From: Bdellovibrionia bacterium
GTDB lineage: Bacteria; Bdellovibrionota; Bdellovibrionia; Bdellovibrionales; JAGQZY01
NCBI GenBank assembly: GCA_030424715.1
Contig: JAUHWH010000001.1
Location: 806,001-870,000, forward strand
DNA: 64,000 nucleotides
Reading direction: 5' to 3'
This document shows, in pieces, positions 51,941 to 60,868 of this stretch. The position numbers and the translations under genes were made by a program. The notes under the pieces are model-generated. The model did not search any database, was not told the DNA's origin, and saw only the letters and a program-made list of their open reading frames with translations. Numbering within the stretch: the stretch's first letter is position 1; the number at the start of each line of letters is the position of its first letter.

Positions 51941-53911
51941 CTAGGCTCGATTACTGAGTAGCCTTTCGACCACGGAGGAGTCCGCCAAGGTCGTGATATC
52001 GCCCAGTTGGTCTTCCTCATGGTTGGCTATCTTTCGTAAGATTCGGCGCATGATTTTACCACTGCGGGTTTTCGGGAGCTCCGGAGCCCAATGCACAAAT
52101 TCGCAAGAGCAAAATGCTCCGATTTCATCACGCACATGATTGTTCAGCACCTTTTTGAGGTCATCGTTGTACTCAAAGCCATTGTTGAGAGTGACGTAAG
52201 CGTAAATCCCTTGTCCTTTAATTTCATGGGGAACGCCAACCACCGCAGCCTCTGCCACAGCCTCGTGTCCAACCAGAGAACTTTCAACTTCGGCGGTACC
52301 AATACGATGTCCCGATACATTGATAACATCATCGACCCGGCCGGTAACCCAAAGGTAGCCGTCAGCATCTCGTTTACATCCGTCGCCGGTGAAGTAGTAA
52401 CCCTTGTACTGGTCAAAGTAGGTTTTTTCGAAACGATCATGGTCTCCGTAAACGGTTCGCATTTGACCCGGCCAAGGATATTTAAAAGCCAACACACCCG
52501 CCGTTTCACCATCGATTTCGTGCCCCTGTTGTGGATCGAGCACCACAGGTTGCCCGCCAAAAAACGGAAAAGTCGCCGAACCCGGTTTCATTGGGGTCGC
52601 TCCTGGCAGTGGAGTGAGTAAAATGCCACCGGTCTCAGTCTGCCACCAGGTGTCTACGATGGGGCAGCGTTTGTCGCCGACCACTTCATAGTACCAGCGC
52701 CAGGCTTCAGGATTGATCGGTTCGCCCACGGAACCTAACAGCCGCAACGAGCTTCGATCGTATTTTTCCACAAAGGAATTTCCTTTGGCCGCAATGGCGC
52801 GGATGGCAGTGGGGGCCGTATAAAACAAGCTGACTTTATGGCGATCAACCACATCCCAAAAGCGACCCGCATCGGGATAGGTGGGTATGCCTTCAAAAAT
52901 CACTTGAGTGGCGCAGTTCGCCAGCGGGCCGTAGGTAATGTAAGAATGACCAGTGATCCACCCGACATCAGCCGTGCACCAGTAGATATCTTCTGGGCGA
53001 TAATCAAAAACGTACTTAAAGGTGGTGGCGGCGTAGACCATATAACCGCCGGTGGTATGAAGAACGCCCTTGGGTTTGCCGGTAGAGCCGGATGTGTACA
53101 GTATAAAAAGTGGGTCTTCGGCATTCATCCACTCGGGTGGACAATCAGTCGAGGCCTGGGCCATAAGATCGTGCCATTTGAAATCGCGACCGTCTTTCAT
53201 ATGCAGATCTTGCGGGTAGTTGGCGCCGAGACGGTCGACACTAATACAGGTTGTGACCGAAAAACCTTTGGCAGCACAAATCTCCATGGCCTTGTCACTG
53301 ATATCTTTTGTAGGGATAAGTTTCTTACCACGAAAACATCCGTCGGCCGTGATCAAGACGGCACACTTCGAATCTAAAATACGATCAGCCAACGAGTCGG
53401 CAGAAAATCCACCAAACACCACCGAATGTACGGCTCCAATCCTAGCGCAAGCCAGGGTGGCGATAACCAGTTCATTGATCATTGGCATGTAAAGAGCCAC
53501 GCGATCACCCTTCTTCACACCCCTAGACTTCAGCACGTTAGCAAATTGACAGACTTGCTCATGCAGTTCTTTGTAAGTCATCTTGTAGGTGTCATTGGGC
53601 TCGTTGCCTTCGAAGATCAGAGCCACGCGGTCGGAGTGTTTATCGAGATGCCGATCCAAGCAGTTGTAAGTGATATTGGTCTTTCCGTCTTTGAACCATT
53701 CGATTTTAATGGGACCTTTATTGCGGTCGTAGTTGTAATCGAGAACTTGGGTGAAGTCTTTCTCCCAATAAAAGTTCTCTCGAGCTATTTTTGACCAGAA
53801 CTCTTGCGGGTTTTCTACAGAGGCTTTGTATATTTTTTTGTATTCATCCAATGAGCTCACGTGTGCTTTTTTTGAAAACTCAATGCCCGGGTCAATTGTT
53901 GCTGTGTCCAT
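51941..53911 (-). CDS. acs: Acetyl-CoA synthetase
   Basis: A 656-residue AMP-forming acetate:CoA ligase. Core motifs are [20 protein letters not shown] (P-loop), TWWQTETGG (acetate/AMP site), [20 protein letters not shown] and the C-terminal [12 protein letters not shown], whose Lys is the acetylation switch. The length is normal. It turns acetate into acetyl-CoA and so allows growth on acetate or recycling of overflow acetate. A sodium:solute symporter gene lies 66 bp upstream in the same direction, the arrangement seen for acs-actP, although here the symporter comes first. Confidence 0.97.
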   Translation of the reverse strand: MDTATIDPGIEFSKKAHVSSLDEYKKIYKASVENPQEFWSKIARENFYWEKDFTQVLDYNYDRNKGPIKIEWFKDGKTNITYNCLDRHLDKHSDRVALIFEGNEPNDTYKMTYKELHEQVCQFANVLKSRGVKKGDRVALYMPMINELVIATLACARIGAVHSVVFGGFSADSLADRILDSKCAVLITADGCFRGKKLIPTKDISDKAMEICAAKGFSVTTCISVDRLGANYPQDLHMKDGRDFKWHDLMAQASTDCPPEWMNAEDPLFILYTSGSTGKPKGVLHTTGGYMVYAATTFKYVFDYRPEDIYWCTADVGWITGHSYITYGPLANCATQVIFEGIPTYPDAGRFWDVVDRHKVSLFYTAPTAIRAIAAKGNSFVEKYDRSSLRLLGSVGEPINPEAWRWYYEVVGDKRCPIVDTWWQTETGGILLTPLPGATPMKPGSATFPFFGGQPVVLDPQQGHEIDGETAGVLAFKYPWPGQMRTVYGDHDRFEKTYFDQYKGYYFTGDGCKRDADGYLWVTGRVDDVINVSGHRIGTAEVESSLVGHEAVAEAAVVGVPHEIKGQGIYAYVTLNNGFEYNDDLKKVLNNHVRDEIGAFCSCEFVHWAPELPKTRSGKIMRRILRKIANHEEDQLGDITTLADSSVVERLLSNRA

Positions 53912-53977
53912 TAGCCCCTCCTCTTTGATTGCCTCAATAAGCTATCAGTAGGGTCTCTCGGGGCACAAGGGGGCCTG

Positions 53978-55363
53978 CTATGCGTTAGTCACTCGGAGTG
54001 ACGAGATGGCGATTCCCAAGAGATAACATCCAAAGCTAGTGGCAAGGGTGATCATAAAGGGGGCGGGCCATCCAAAGCCGAACTCTGCGATGGGCAGCAC
54101 AATGATCCCTGCGATCAGAGCTAGCAGAGCCGAAACTGAGCCCCCCGTTTTAAAATGCAATCCACACAGGGTGGCAACAAGGATACCGGCCGTCCCAAAC
54201 GACGAGGCCACCTCCACCAATTGGTAGATCGAATCCGAAGAAAAGGCGATCACCACACAGACAAGGGCCGACAGCACGATCATAACCCGAGCTGAAATTA
54301 TTTTTTGTTTCTCGGTCTTGAATTTAAAGAGGGGGACTAAAATATTGTGTGATACCAACGCCGATGCACTTAGCAAAATACTGTCAATAGTGGCGAGAAT
54401 GGCAGAGATCAGGGCGCCGGCAAAGATCACGAAAGCAAAGCTGGGTAGGTATTTTTGAGCTAAGGTGATAATGAAGTCTTCATTATGGTTCAAGCTTCCC
54501 ATGAGTTCAGGTCCCATGAGTCCAAGAAGCACCGGGATGCTGCCGAACACTAGATATATCACGCCGGAGATATAGGCCGAGTTGCGGGCCACACTTTTTG
54601 ACTTGGCAGATAGCACTCGGGAGATCAGCTCTTGAGTCACTAAAGACCCTAAGATCGGAATGCACCAACGATCCATTCGTTGCCACAAGGACTCATCCGA
54701 TTTTTGAAAACTGAGTCTTTCCGCTGGGAGCTTTTCCCACCATGCAACAAAATCAATGTCGGCTTTCAAAACGAAATACATTAATGTCACTAGGCCTAAG
54801 GCAATCATGATTCCCTGAATGAGGTCGGTAATAATATCGCCGAGCAAGCCACCCAGAAGGGTGTAGAGAGTCACAAAAGCGAAAGCAATCCATAGTGTTT
54901 GGTTGAGATTCCAATCGGTCATGCTGGTGACCACTTGCCCAAAAGCCCGCATTTGGGCCGCTCCCCAAAGAAGGGTGGAGGGCACAATAATCAAAATAGC
55001 TAATTTTTCAATACGGTAATCAAAGCGTTCCCTAAAGAAGTCGGCAAGGGTGGTGTAACCACCTTCCCAAAGTTTTGTGGTGAGCAACAGGCCCAGTAAA
55101 AACAAACACAACGAGTAGCCAAAGGGATCGGCTCGACTGCCAGCAAGTCCTTCGCTAAAAACCGCACCCGAAGTGCCAATGGTGGTTTCGGCGCCAAACC
55201 AAGAGGCGAACAGAGAAAAGGATAGCAACCAGGTGGGCAGTTTTTTGCCGGCTAAGAAAAAGTCGCTCTCAGACTTTATGGTCCTCGAGACCGCAAGAGC
55301 GATAAAAAGCTGGATCAGTAAATAAAGACAAACGAAGATAAGGATCAACGATTCGTATCTCAA
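53978..55363 (-). CDS. Sodium:solute symporter (SSS) family protein
   Basis: A 461-residue transporter with about 12-13 membrane helices. The family signature region is visible: SESDFFLAGKKLPTWLLSFSL near the N-terminus, followed by ASWFGAETTIGTSGAVFSEGL, and later LVTQELISRVLSAKS. It has the general PutP/SGLT fold, shorter than ActP at about 550 residues. The substrate is unknown; placement before acs suggests acetate or another monocarboxylate, but this is context only. The start is TTG 55363, without a good Shine-Dalgarno and partly inside the typA terminator; a start a few codons later is possible. Confidence 0.85.
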   Translation of the reverse strand: MRYESLILIFVCLYLLIQLFIALAVSRTIKSESDFFLAGKKLPTWLLSFSLFASWFGAETTIGTSGAVFSEGLAGSRADPFGYSLCLFLLGLLLTTKLWEGGYTTLADFFRERFDYRIEKLAILIIVPSTLLWGAAQMRAFGQVVTSMTDWNLNQTLWIAFAFVTLYTLLGGLLGDIITDLIQGIMIALGLVTLMYFVLKADIDFVAWWEKLPAERLSFQKSDESLWQRMDRWCIPILGSLVTQELISRVLSAKSKSVARNSAYISGVIYLVFGSIPVLLGLMGPELMGSLNHNEDFIITLAQKYLPSFAFVIFAGALISAILATIDSILLSASALVSHNILVPLFKFKTEKQKIISARVMIVLSALVCVVIAFSSDSIYQLVEVASSFGTAGILVATLCGLHFKTGGSVSALLALIAGIIVLPIAEFGFGWPAPFMITLATSFGCYLLGIAISSLRVTNA

Positions 55364-55388
55364 AAAAGAGAGTGGTTGCGACCACCCT
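55362..55388 (-). terminator. Terminator of typA overlapping the symporter start
   Basis: On the minus strand the last typA base is followed by a stem AGGGTGGT - CGCA - ACCACTCT and then CTTTTTT. The structure ends at the first codon of the symporter frame. It could act as a true terminator or as an attenuator between the two genes. Confidence 0.65.
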
Positions 55389-57190
55389 TAGTCTTTTTTC
55401 ACCTTACGCTTGTTGGGGTCGAGAATTCGGCAACGCAGGCGAATGTTCTCTGGCGTGACCTCAATGAGTTCATTGTCTTTCACCCACTCAAGGGCCGACT
55501 CCAAAGTGATTTTGATGGGAGGAGTCAGCTTGATCCCCTCGTCCGTTCCTGAGGCACGCACGTTGGTGAGCTTTTTCTCTCTGACAATGTTGACGTTGAG
55601 ATCGGTGGACTTGTTGGCTTGTCCGATGATCATGCCTTCATAAACCTGAGTGCCGGGTTTGATGAACATGCTACCGCGGTCTTCTAAATTGTTAATAGAG
55701 TAGGCCGTGGCAGCGCCTTTTCGATCAGAGATGATGGCACCACTGCGACGTCCTTCGATTTCGCCACGGTAGTCGTCGTAGCCATCAAAGTAGGTGTTCA
55801 GTAGGCCTGTTCCACGAGTGTCTGTTAAAAATTCAGAACGGTAACCGATAAGCCCACGAGCCGGAATGCGAAACTCAACACGGGTGCGGTTCGAACCTTT
55901 GTTGTTGATATTCAGTAGTACGCCTTTGCGTTCTCCCATTTTTTGGGTGACCGCACCAACGTAGTCTTGCTCCACATCGATCACAGCCATTTCCATGGGC
56001 TCTTTGAGAACGCCGTCTTCTTTAATCATTAAAACTTGAGGTTTACTCACTAGGAGTTCAAAGCCCTCTCGTCGCATTTGCTCAAAGAGAACCGAAAGTT
56101 GTAGTTCACCTCGGCCCAAAACTTTGAAACTTTCAGGAGAGTCTGTGTCTTCGACCCGAATGGCGACGTTGTACAAAAGCTCTTTCGCCAGTCGCTCTTT
56201 GATCTTACGACTGGTCACTTGTTTGCCTTCGGTTCCCGCAAACGGACTGTCGTTGACAGATACCACAACGGCCACAGTGGGCTCGTCGACTTTAATGCGT
56301 TCCATGGGTTTTGGATTATTAACTTCTGTTAAAGTGTCGCCAATAAAAATCTCGTCAAACCCAGCAACGATGGCGATGTCACCGGCATGAAGTTCATCGG
56401 TTTTCATTTTTTGACTGTCGGTATATTTAAAAAGAGTGCTGACCTTGATTTTTTTGTCGCCTTTTTCTTGGCAAACCAGAATCTCTTGACCCACTTTGAT
56501 CGAGCCCGAACGGATGCGTCCAATCGCCAACCGACCAACGTAATCGTCGTAATCGATATTGGCGACAAGCAATTGTAAGGGGCCATCGGTGTCCACTACA
56601 GGTTCCGGTATTTTTTCGATAATCCAATCAAAAAGTACGGTCAGGTCCTTTGTCATTTCGTTCGGGTTGGTGGTGGCAATGCCGTCTTTACCAATAGCGT
56701 ATATGGTGTCAAAGTCGGCTTGTTCCTCAGTTGCATCAAGATCGATGAAGAGGTCGAAAATTTCGTTGTGAACTTCGTCAATGCGGGCGTCGGGGCGATC
56801 GATCTTGTTGATGCAGACAATGATTTTGATGTCTTTCTTCAAAGCCTTTTCTAAAACGAAGCGAGTTTGGGGTAGAGGACCTTCACTGGCATCCACCAAA
56901 AGAATAGCACCATCGACCATGTCGAGGATACGCTCCACTTCTCCACCGAAATCACTATGCCCAGGAGTATCAACAATATTCACCTTGATGTCTTTGTAGT
57001 TGAAAGACGCATTCTTGGCGGCAATTGTAATTCCACGTTCTTTTTCAAGATCCATGCTATCCATAAAGCGTTCGTCTACCTCAGCATTTTCACGAAAGGT
57101 TCCGCTTTGTTTAAGTAAGCCATCAACCAGGGTGGTTTTACCGTGATCAACGTGAGCGATAATAGCGATATTACGAATGGGTATGGACAT
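55388..57190 (-). CDS. typA: Ribosome-associated translational GTPase TypA/BipA
   Basis: A 600-residue GTPase. I start it at ATG 57190 ([20 protein letters not shown]) after AGGA at good spacing; an upstream ATG 13 codons earlier is less likely. The G-domain has [24 protein letters not shown] and [16 protein letters not shown]-Tu-like domain II, two EF-G-like domains and the BipA-specific C-terminal domain ending [17 protein letters not shown] follow. It acts in ribosome assembly and stress or cold adaptation. The family's length of about 605 is matched. It is monocistronic, with a terminator immediately after the stop. Confidence 0.97.
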   Translation of the reverse strand: MSIPIRNIAIIAHVDHGKTTLVDGLLKQSGTFRENAEVDERFMDSMDLEKERGITIAAKNASFNYKDIKVNIVDTPGHSDFGGEVERILDMVDGAILLVDASEGPLPQTRFVLEKALKKDIKIIVCINKIDRPDARIDEVHNEIFDLFIDLDATEEQADFDTIYAIGKDGIATTNPNEMTKDLTVLFDWIIEKIPEPVVDTDGPLQLLVANIDYDDYVGRLAIGRIRSGSIKVGQEILVCQEKGDKKIKVSTLFKYTDSQKMKTDELHAGDIAIVAGFDEIFIGDTLTEVNNPKPMERIKVDEPTVAVVVSVNDSPFAGTEGKQVTSRKIKERLAKELLYNVAIRVEDTDSPESFKVLGRGELQLSVLFEQMRREGFELLVSKPQVLMIKEDGVLKEPMEMAVIDVEQDYVGAVTQKMGERKGVLLNINNKGSNRTRVEFRIPARGLIGYRSEFLTDTRGTGLLNTYFDGYDDYRGEIEGRRSGAIISDRKGAATAYSINNLEDRGSMFIKPGTQVYEGMIIGQANKSTDLNVNIVREKKLTNVRASGTDEGIKLTPPIKITLESALEWVKDNELIEVTPENIRLRCRILDPNKRKVKKD

Positions 57191-57312
57191 TGTGAAATCC
57201 TGTTTTTCGGTGGGAATTTTAAAGTCCATAAAGTAGTCGGGTTAGGTACATTTGTCCACTTTTTGTTTGGGATTGGGCGCTTTCCTGGAGGGCTGCAGGA
57301 GCGCTCAGCGGA

Positions 57313-57714
57313 CTATTCTAAGAAATGGCTCTTTTCATCCTCTGTGGGGATCCGGCAGGTGTTTCGCTGTCCAAACAGGCGGTATCGGTTGTGGGCGACC
57401 AAATCATAGATCCAGTCGGTAAAAAAGCGGGGAAGGATCCAAAAAGGGAGGAGCAGGAGAAAGCGTCCTCGCAATATTCTAGCTATTCTGAAAACGGCAG
57501 CAGATTTGTAAGATAACTTTCCGGGGGGCTCAAAGAGCACCACAGAGCTCATTTTTTCACGGGTCTCCTGTGGCAGCTTTTGCCGGGCGGCTTCTCCTTG
57601 CAACGAAGCCACGAGAATCTGACGGTCTTTGTCTCGTCGGACCACAAGATCGATCACGCTATTGCAAAGGTTACAATGGCCATCGAAAAACAAAATGGCT
57701 TTGTTTTCTTTCAT
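57313..57714 (-). CDS. DCC-family thiol-disulfide oxidoreductase-like protein
   Basis: A 133-residue DUF393 protein. The family name motif is present as LFFDGHCNLCNSVIDLVVRR near residues 7-26 (D-G-x-C-x2-C). The later segment SVVLFEPPGKLSYKSAAVFRIAR and a hydrophobic helix (FLLLLPFWILPRFFTDWIY) that ends near YDLVAHNRYRLFG follow the DCC pattern. It is predicted to have a thioredoxin-like fold, but its redox partner is unknown. It diverges from the RlmI-type methyltransferase gene by only 20 bp, so the two promoters must overlap. Confidence 0.9.
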   Translation of the reverse strand: MKENKAILFFDGHCNLCNSVIDLVVRRDKDRQILVASLQGEAARQKLPQETREKMSSVVLFEPPGKLSYKSAAVFRIARILRGRFLLLLPFWILPRFFTDWIYDLVAHNRYRLFGQRNTCRIPTEDEKSHFLE

Positions 57715-57734
57715 AGGACCAGTATAAGTGCGGG

Positions 57735-58892
57735 GTGCTTAAAGTTCAATTGACGCGCGACTTGCGCAAAAATATTTTAAGAGGCCATCCTTGGGTGTAC
57801 CGCGAGGCCATAGCTGAGCCCGCTCACCAGACTGGCGCCAGCCTCTGTGAAATTGTTGATAAAAAACGACAAACGGTGGGTTGGGGCATCTATTCTCCGG
57901 AAGGCCCATTGGCTTTGCGGGTGATCTCCATTGATAAAAAGCCACCTGGGCGTGGTTATTTCGAAAAGATCATGGGGGCGGCTTGGCTTTTAAGGGCCTC
58001 TTTGCGCGGTAAAGACACCAGCGCTTACCGGCTTTTCAATGGAGAGGGCGATGGCTTGCCCGGCATGGTTTGCGATGTTTATGACTCGGTGGCGGTTCTG
58101 CAATTTGATGGTCCCCATTGCTTTGACTTTTGGGACCAGGAGTTCGTCGCCGGTTGGCTTCTCTCCAAAGAGTCCATAGAAACCGTGTACCAAAAGCCCC
58201 GTCGTTCAGAATCTCGGGAAGCTCGCACTTGGGGAGCTCCGTTGCAACAAGATGTGGTAACGATCAAAGAAAACGGCGCCGTTTTTCATGTGAATATCGT
58301 GGACGGTCAAAAAACGGGTTTCTTTTTGGATCAAAGAGACAATCGTCAATATTTAAAAACTATAGCTCGCGACCAAAAGGTGCTGAACCTATTTAGCTAC
58401 ACCGGTGGTTTTTCGATATACGCCGGACTGGGGGACGCTCGAGAAGTGACCAGTGTGGATCTTTCCGCGCCGGCTTTGGAGCTGGCTGATCAATCGTGGA
58501 TAGCCAACGGCTTGCCAAAGAGTCAACATCGCAGCCAGGCCGTGGATGTGTTCGATTTTGTGGAAAAAGCCCAGGAAAAGTGGGACATCGTGATGGTGGA
58601 TCCCCCCTCCATGTCCCATTCTGAAAAGACCAAGCCCCAGGCGGTCAAAAGTTACACGGACCTTTTTGCTCAATCGGCGCGATTGGTCGGTAAGGGGAAA
58701 CATTTGATTCTCTCGAGTTGTTCCAGCCATATTTCCTCCGAAGACTTTTTAAATATCGCTGACGAGGCCTTATCCCAAGCCCGTCGCACCGGAAAGATCT
58801 TGCGAATTTCGGGGCAGGGCATGGATCACCCCTTCCCCCACTTCTGTCGGGAGTTGCGATACCTTAAATTCGTCCATATCGTTTTGAATTAG
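57735..58892 (+). CDS. rlmI: 23S rRNA (cytosine-5)-methyltransferase RlmI-like
   Basis: A 385-residue SAM-dependent RNA methyltransferase of the YccW/RlmI group that methylates C1962 of 23S rRNA. An N-terminal PUA-type domain begins LTRDLRKNILRGHPWVYREA, and an EEHEE-like middle region follows. The methyltransferase domain has FLDQRDNRQYLK, LNLFSYTGGFSIYAGL (motif I), MVDPPSMSHSEKT (motif IV) and LILSSCSSHIS (motif VI with the nucleophile Cys). The GTG 57735 start begins the domain in the right place. RlmK/RlmL and other rRNA m5C enzymes are close relatives, so the exact site is inferred from the family. Confidence 0.9.
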   Translation: MLKVQLTRDLRKNILRGHPWVYREAIAEPAHQTGASLCEIVDKKRQTVGWGIYSPEGPLALRVISIDKKPPGRGYFEKIMGAAWLLRASLRGKDTSAYRLFNGEGDGLPGMVCDVYDSVAVLQFDGPHCFDFWDQEFVAGWLLSKESIETVYQKPRRSESREARTWGAPLQQDVVTIKENGAVFHVNIVDGQKTGFFLDQRDNRQYLKTIARDQKVLNLFSYTGGFSIYAGLGDAREVTSVDLSAPALELADQSWIANGLPKSQHRSQAVDVFDFVEKAQEKWDIVMVDPPSMSHSEKTKPQAVKSYTDLFAQSARLVGKGKHLILSSCSSHISSEDFLNIADEALSQARRTGKILRISGQGMDHPFPHFCRELRYLKFVHIVLN

Positions 58893-59010
58893 AGGTGCCC
58901 CTCAGCTTATTGCCGCTGCGAAGTTACAAACAACAACGGGCCAAATGCTGTCTTATCAATAGAGAACCTAGGGCCTCATTGTCTGGTTTTTTAAAGGAAC
59001 ATGGTCGCGG

Positions 59011-59385
59011 CTAGGAATCTTGCTGCTTATCTTCAGCGTCGAGCTTCTTTTTAACCTCGTCCATATCCAGCTCTTTGACCTTCGTGATCAGTTCACGCAA
59101 TTGGTCTTCGCCCAAAGCGCCGGGTTGAAAAAACAGCTCGTAGGTTTCACGAATCACCATCAAGGTGGGAATGCTGCGGATGGAGAAATGGGCGGCTAGT
59201 TCTTGTTCTAGCTCCGTGTCTACTTTTCCGAAGACGATGTCGGGGTAATCCTCCGACACTTTCTCGTAGGTGGGCATAAAGCTCATGCAGGGGCCGCACC
59301 AAGACGCCCAAAAATCCACGATCACAATGTCGTTGTTTTCATAAATTTCGCGAAAATTATCTTTTGTTAACTCTGTCGTGGCCAT
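59011..59385 (-). CDS. Thioredoxin
   Basis: A 124-residue thioredoxin. The active site is WCGPC (Cys30, Cys33) in VIVDFWASWCGPCMSF, the cis-Pro loop is IRSIPTLMVI, and the last helix is slightly extended with an acidic Lys/Glu/Asp tail (MDEVKKKLDAEDKQQDS). No signal peptide is present, so it is cytoplasmic. TrxB at 0.4-1.4 kb is the likely reductase. It is monocistronic and converges with the RlmI-like gene. A longer C-terminal tail than E. coli TrxA suggests it may be one of several thioredoxins. Confidence 0.94.
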   Translation of the reverse strand: MATTELTKDNFREIYENNDIVIVDFWASWCGPCMSFMPTYEKVSEDYPDIVFGKVDTELEQELAAHFSIRSIPTLMVIRETYELFFQPGALGEDQLRELITKVKELDMDEVKKKLDAEDKQQDS

Positions 59386-59556
59386 GGCCCGTTATTGAAG
59401 AAATCGCCCCCCAAGTCAACACCTCGAGTCGATCTTTTCATCTATGAAATAACCATAATTCTATGGGCTTACCTTAGGCTAGGGCACTTTGCCGATCTCA
59501 ACGACCCTGTGGTATTTTAGAAGGGAGGCTGGCAATAGTGATTTTTAGGAGAAGGA

Positions 59557-60078
59557 ATGAAATTGTTTGTTCTATTTTTAGTTGTTTTGGCGTCTCACAG
59601 CGCGACCGCCGAGCTCGTTTTAGAATCGGGAGATTGGGACACAAAGAGCGGAGTCATCACGGTACTTAACAAAAAGGGCTGTGTGGCAGAAACATTGGCG
59701 GAGGTTGCAACCGCAATGGGGAGCGAAGCTTGGAAGCTTCAGGTGATCAAGCTCGAAACGGTAGATGGTGATTTCACCAGTCCAATAGTTATTGCCTTTC
59801 CGGAACAGACCCCTGCACAGGCCCACTACGAGGCTCAAGGACTGGCCGATGACGAAGACGAATCAGTGTACAGCATGACTCTTCTACAAACAGAGACGGG
59901 TAATAAAAGTATCGTAGCCGCTCGTATGAGAGACTACCTAAAAGTCATTCGCAATCTACGGACGGGAGCTGTGTTTCAGGTCGACTTTTTGACGAAGCAA
60001 GGGGTGACCCGGTCCGTTCCATATTCTTTGGCGGGTTCTAGCAAAGCTATCGGAGCTCTCATAGAGACCTGCCGTTAA
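59557..60078 (+). CDS. Exported protein of unknown function
   Basis: A 173-residue protein with a signal peptide (KLFVLFLVVLASHSATA, cleavage before ELVLE). ATG 59557 has AGGAG directly before it. The mature part is beta-rich, with Cys residues at KKGCVAET and the C-terminal ETCR, so a disulfide tying the ends together is likely. Segments VFQVDFLTKQGVTRSVPYSL and AGSSKAIGALIETC are reminiscent of invasion-associated-locus-B-like proteins, but the match is too thin to claim. It is monocistronic, with 107 bp before the next gene. Confidence 0.6.
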   Translation: MKLFVLFLVVLASHSATAELVLESGDWDTKSGVITVLNKKGCVAETLAEVATAMGSEAWKLQVIKLETVDGDFTSPIVIAFPEQTPAQAHYEAQGLADDEDESVYSMTLLQTETGNKSIVAARMRDYLKVIRNLRTGAVFQVDFLTKQGVTRSVPYSLAGSSKAIGALIETCR

Positions 60079-60191
60079 GCGACAGCTCATTCTTTAGTAG
60101 AAGCTCCTGCTCGGGCGGTGCAAGCCGCAGTTTTGGGGTTGCGCCCGACCATGACTTTTGCAATATAAAGAGACTTTCAAGGAGATTGCTC

Positions 60192-60785
60192 GTGTTGCCG
60201 GAAAAACCCTACGCCCTGTCATGTGATAAAAACAGTGAACCTATTTTGCAGGTCTTAAAAGAATATCTACCGGGATGTCAGGCCCTCCTTGAAGTTGGTG
60301 CGGGCACTGGGCAACATGCCATTTACATGGCTCCTCACTTTATGCATCTCAAGTGGACGCTAGCCGACCTGACTGATCGTCACGAGGGCATTTCACTGTG
60401 GTTAAAAGACTTTCCGAGAGCCAATGTGACCGGCCCCGTAGAGTATGGCATGGGCAACGGTTTGCCGGACGGCCCTTTTGACGGTGTGTTCACATCCAAT
60501 ACTCTTCACATCGTCTCGTGGGATCTTTGTTTAAAGTTTTTTGATGATCTTAAAGCGCTATCACCGAAGGCGTTGGTGTTCATTTATGGCGCCTTCAACT
60601 ACAACGGCGACTTCACCACAGAGAGCAATAAAAAATTTAATGACTGGATTCTCGAGAGTTTTCCGGGCGGGGGCTTGCGTGACTTTGAGAAAGTTCAGTC
60701 CGAGCTAAAAGACCGGCAGATTTCGTTGGTGCAAGACCATGAAATGCCGGCCAATAACCGTTTACTAGTCTTTCAAAAGAATTAG
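60192..60785 (+). CDS. DUF938 SAM-dependent methyltransferase-like protein
   Basis: A 197-residue protein of the DUF938 family. I start it at GTG 60192, seven bases after AAGGAG; TTG 60186 is too close to the ribosome site. Motif I is LLEVGAGTGQHAIYMAPHF, and ADLTDRHEGI follows. Other landmarks are GVFTSNTLHIVSWDLCLKFF, the region of motif IV, and FIYGAFNYNGDFTTESNKKF, a signature of the family, with a C-terminal basic loop and MPANNRLLVFQK. Substrates of DUF938 proteins are not known. It converges on the OPT transporter gene; a hairpin lies between them. Confidence 0.88.
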   Translation: MLPEKPYALSCDKNSEPILQVLKEYLPGCQALLEVGAGTGQHAIYMAPHFMHLKWTLADLTDRHEGISLWLKDFPRANVTGPVEYGMGNGLPDGPFDGVFTSNTLHIVSWDLCLKFFDDLKALSPKALVFIYGAFNYNGDFTTESNKKFNDWILESFPGGGLRDFEKVQSELKDRQISLVQDHEMPANNRLLVFQKN

Positions 60786-60809
60786 CCGAAGCCTTTTTTT
60801 TCCGCTAAC

Positions 60810-60841
60810 AAAAAGTTAAGGCATCCTGGCTGGGATGCCTT
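60810..60841 (-). terminator. Terminator of the OPT transporter gene
   Basis: On the minus strand, 27 bases past the stop, AAGGCATCC (C) AGCC AGGATGCCTT forms a 9-10 bp stem and is followed by AACTTTTT. Only the minus strand has the T-run, so it serves the OPT transporter gene. The plus-strand gene ends just before it. Confidence 0.8.
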
Positions 60842-60868
60842 GAGCTGTCGAACGGATTGCATCTCAAA

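Noticed and set aside
57195-57312. Promoter call for typA
   Set aside because: I could not find a convincing -35/-10 pair by eye, and the gap is short; start-site mapping would be needed.
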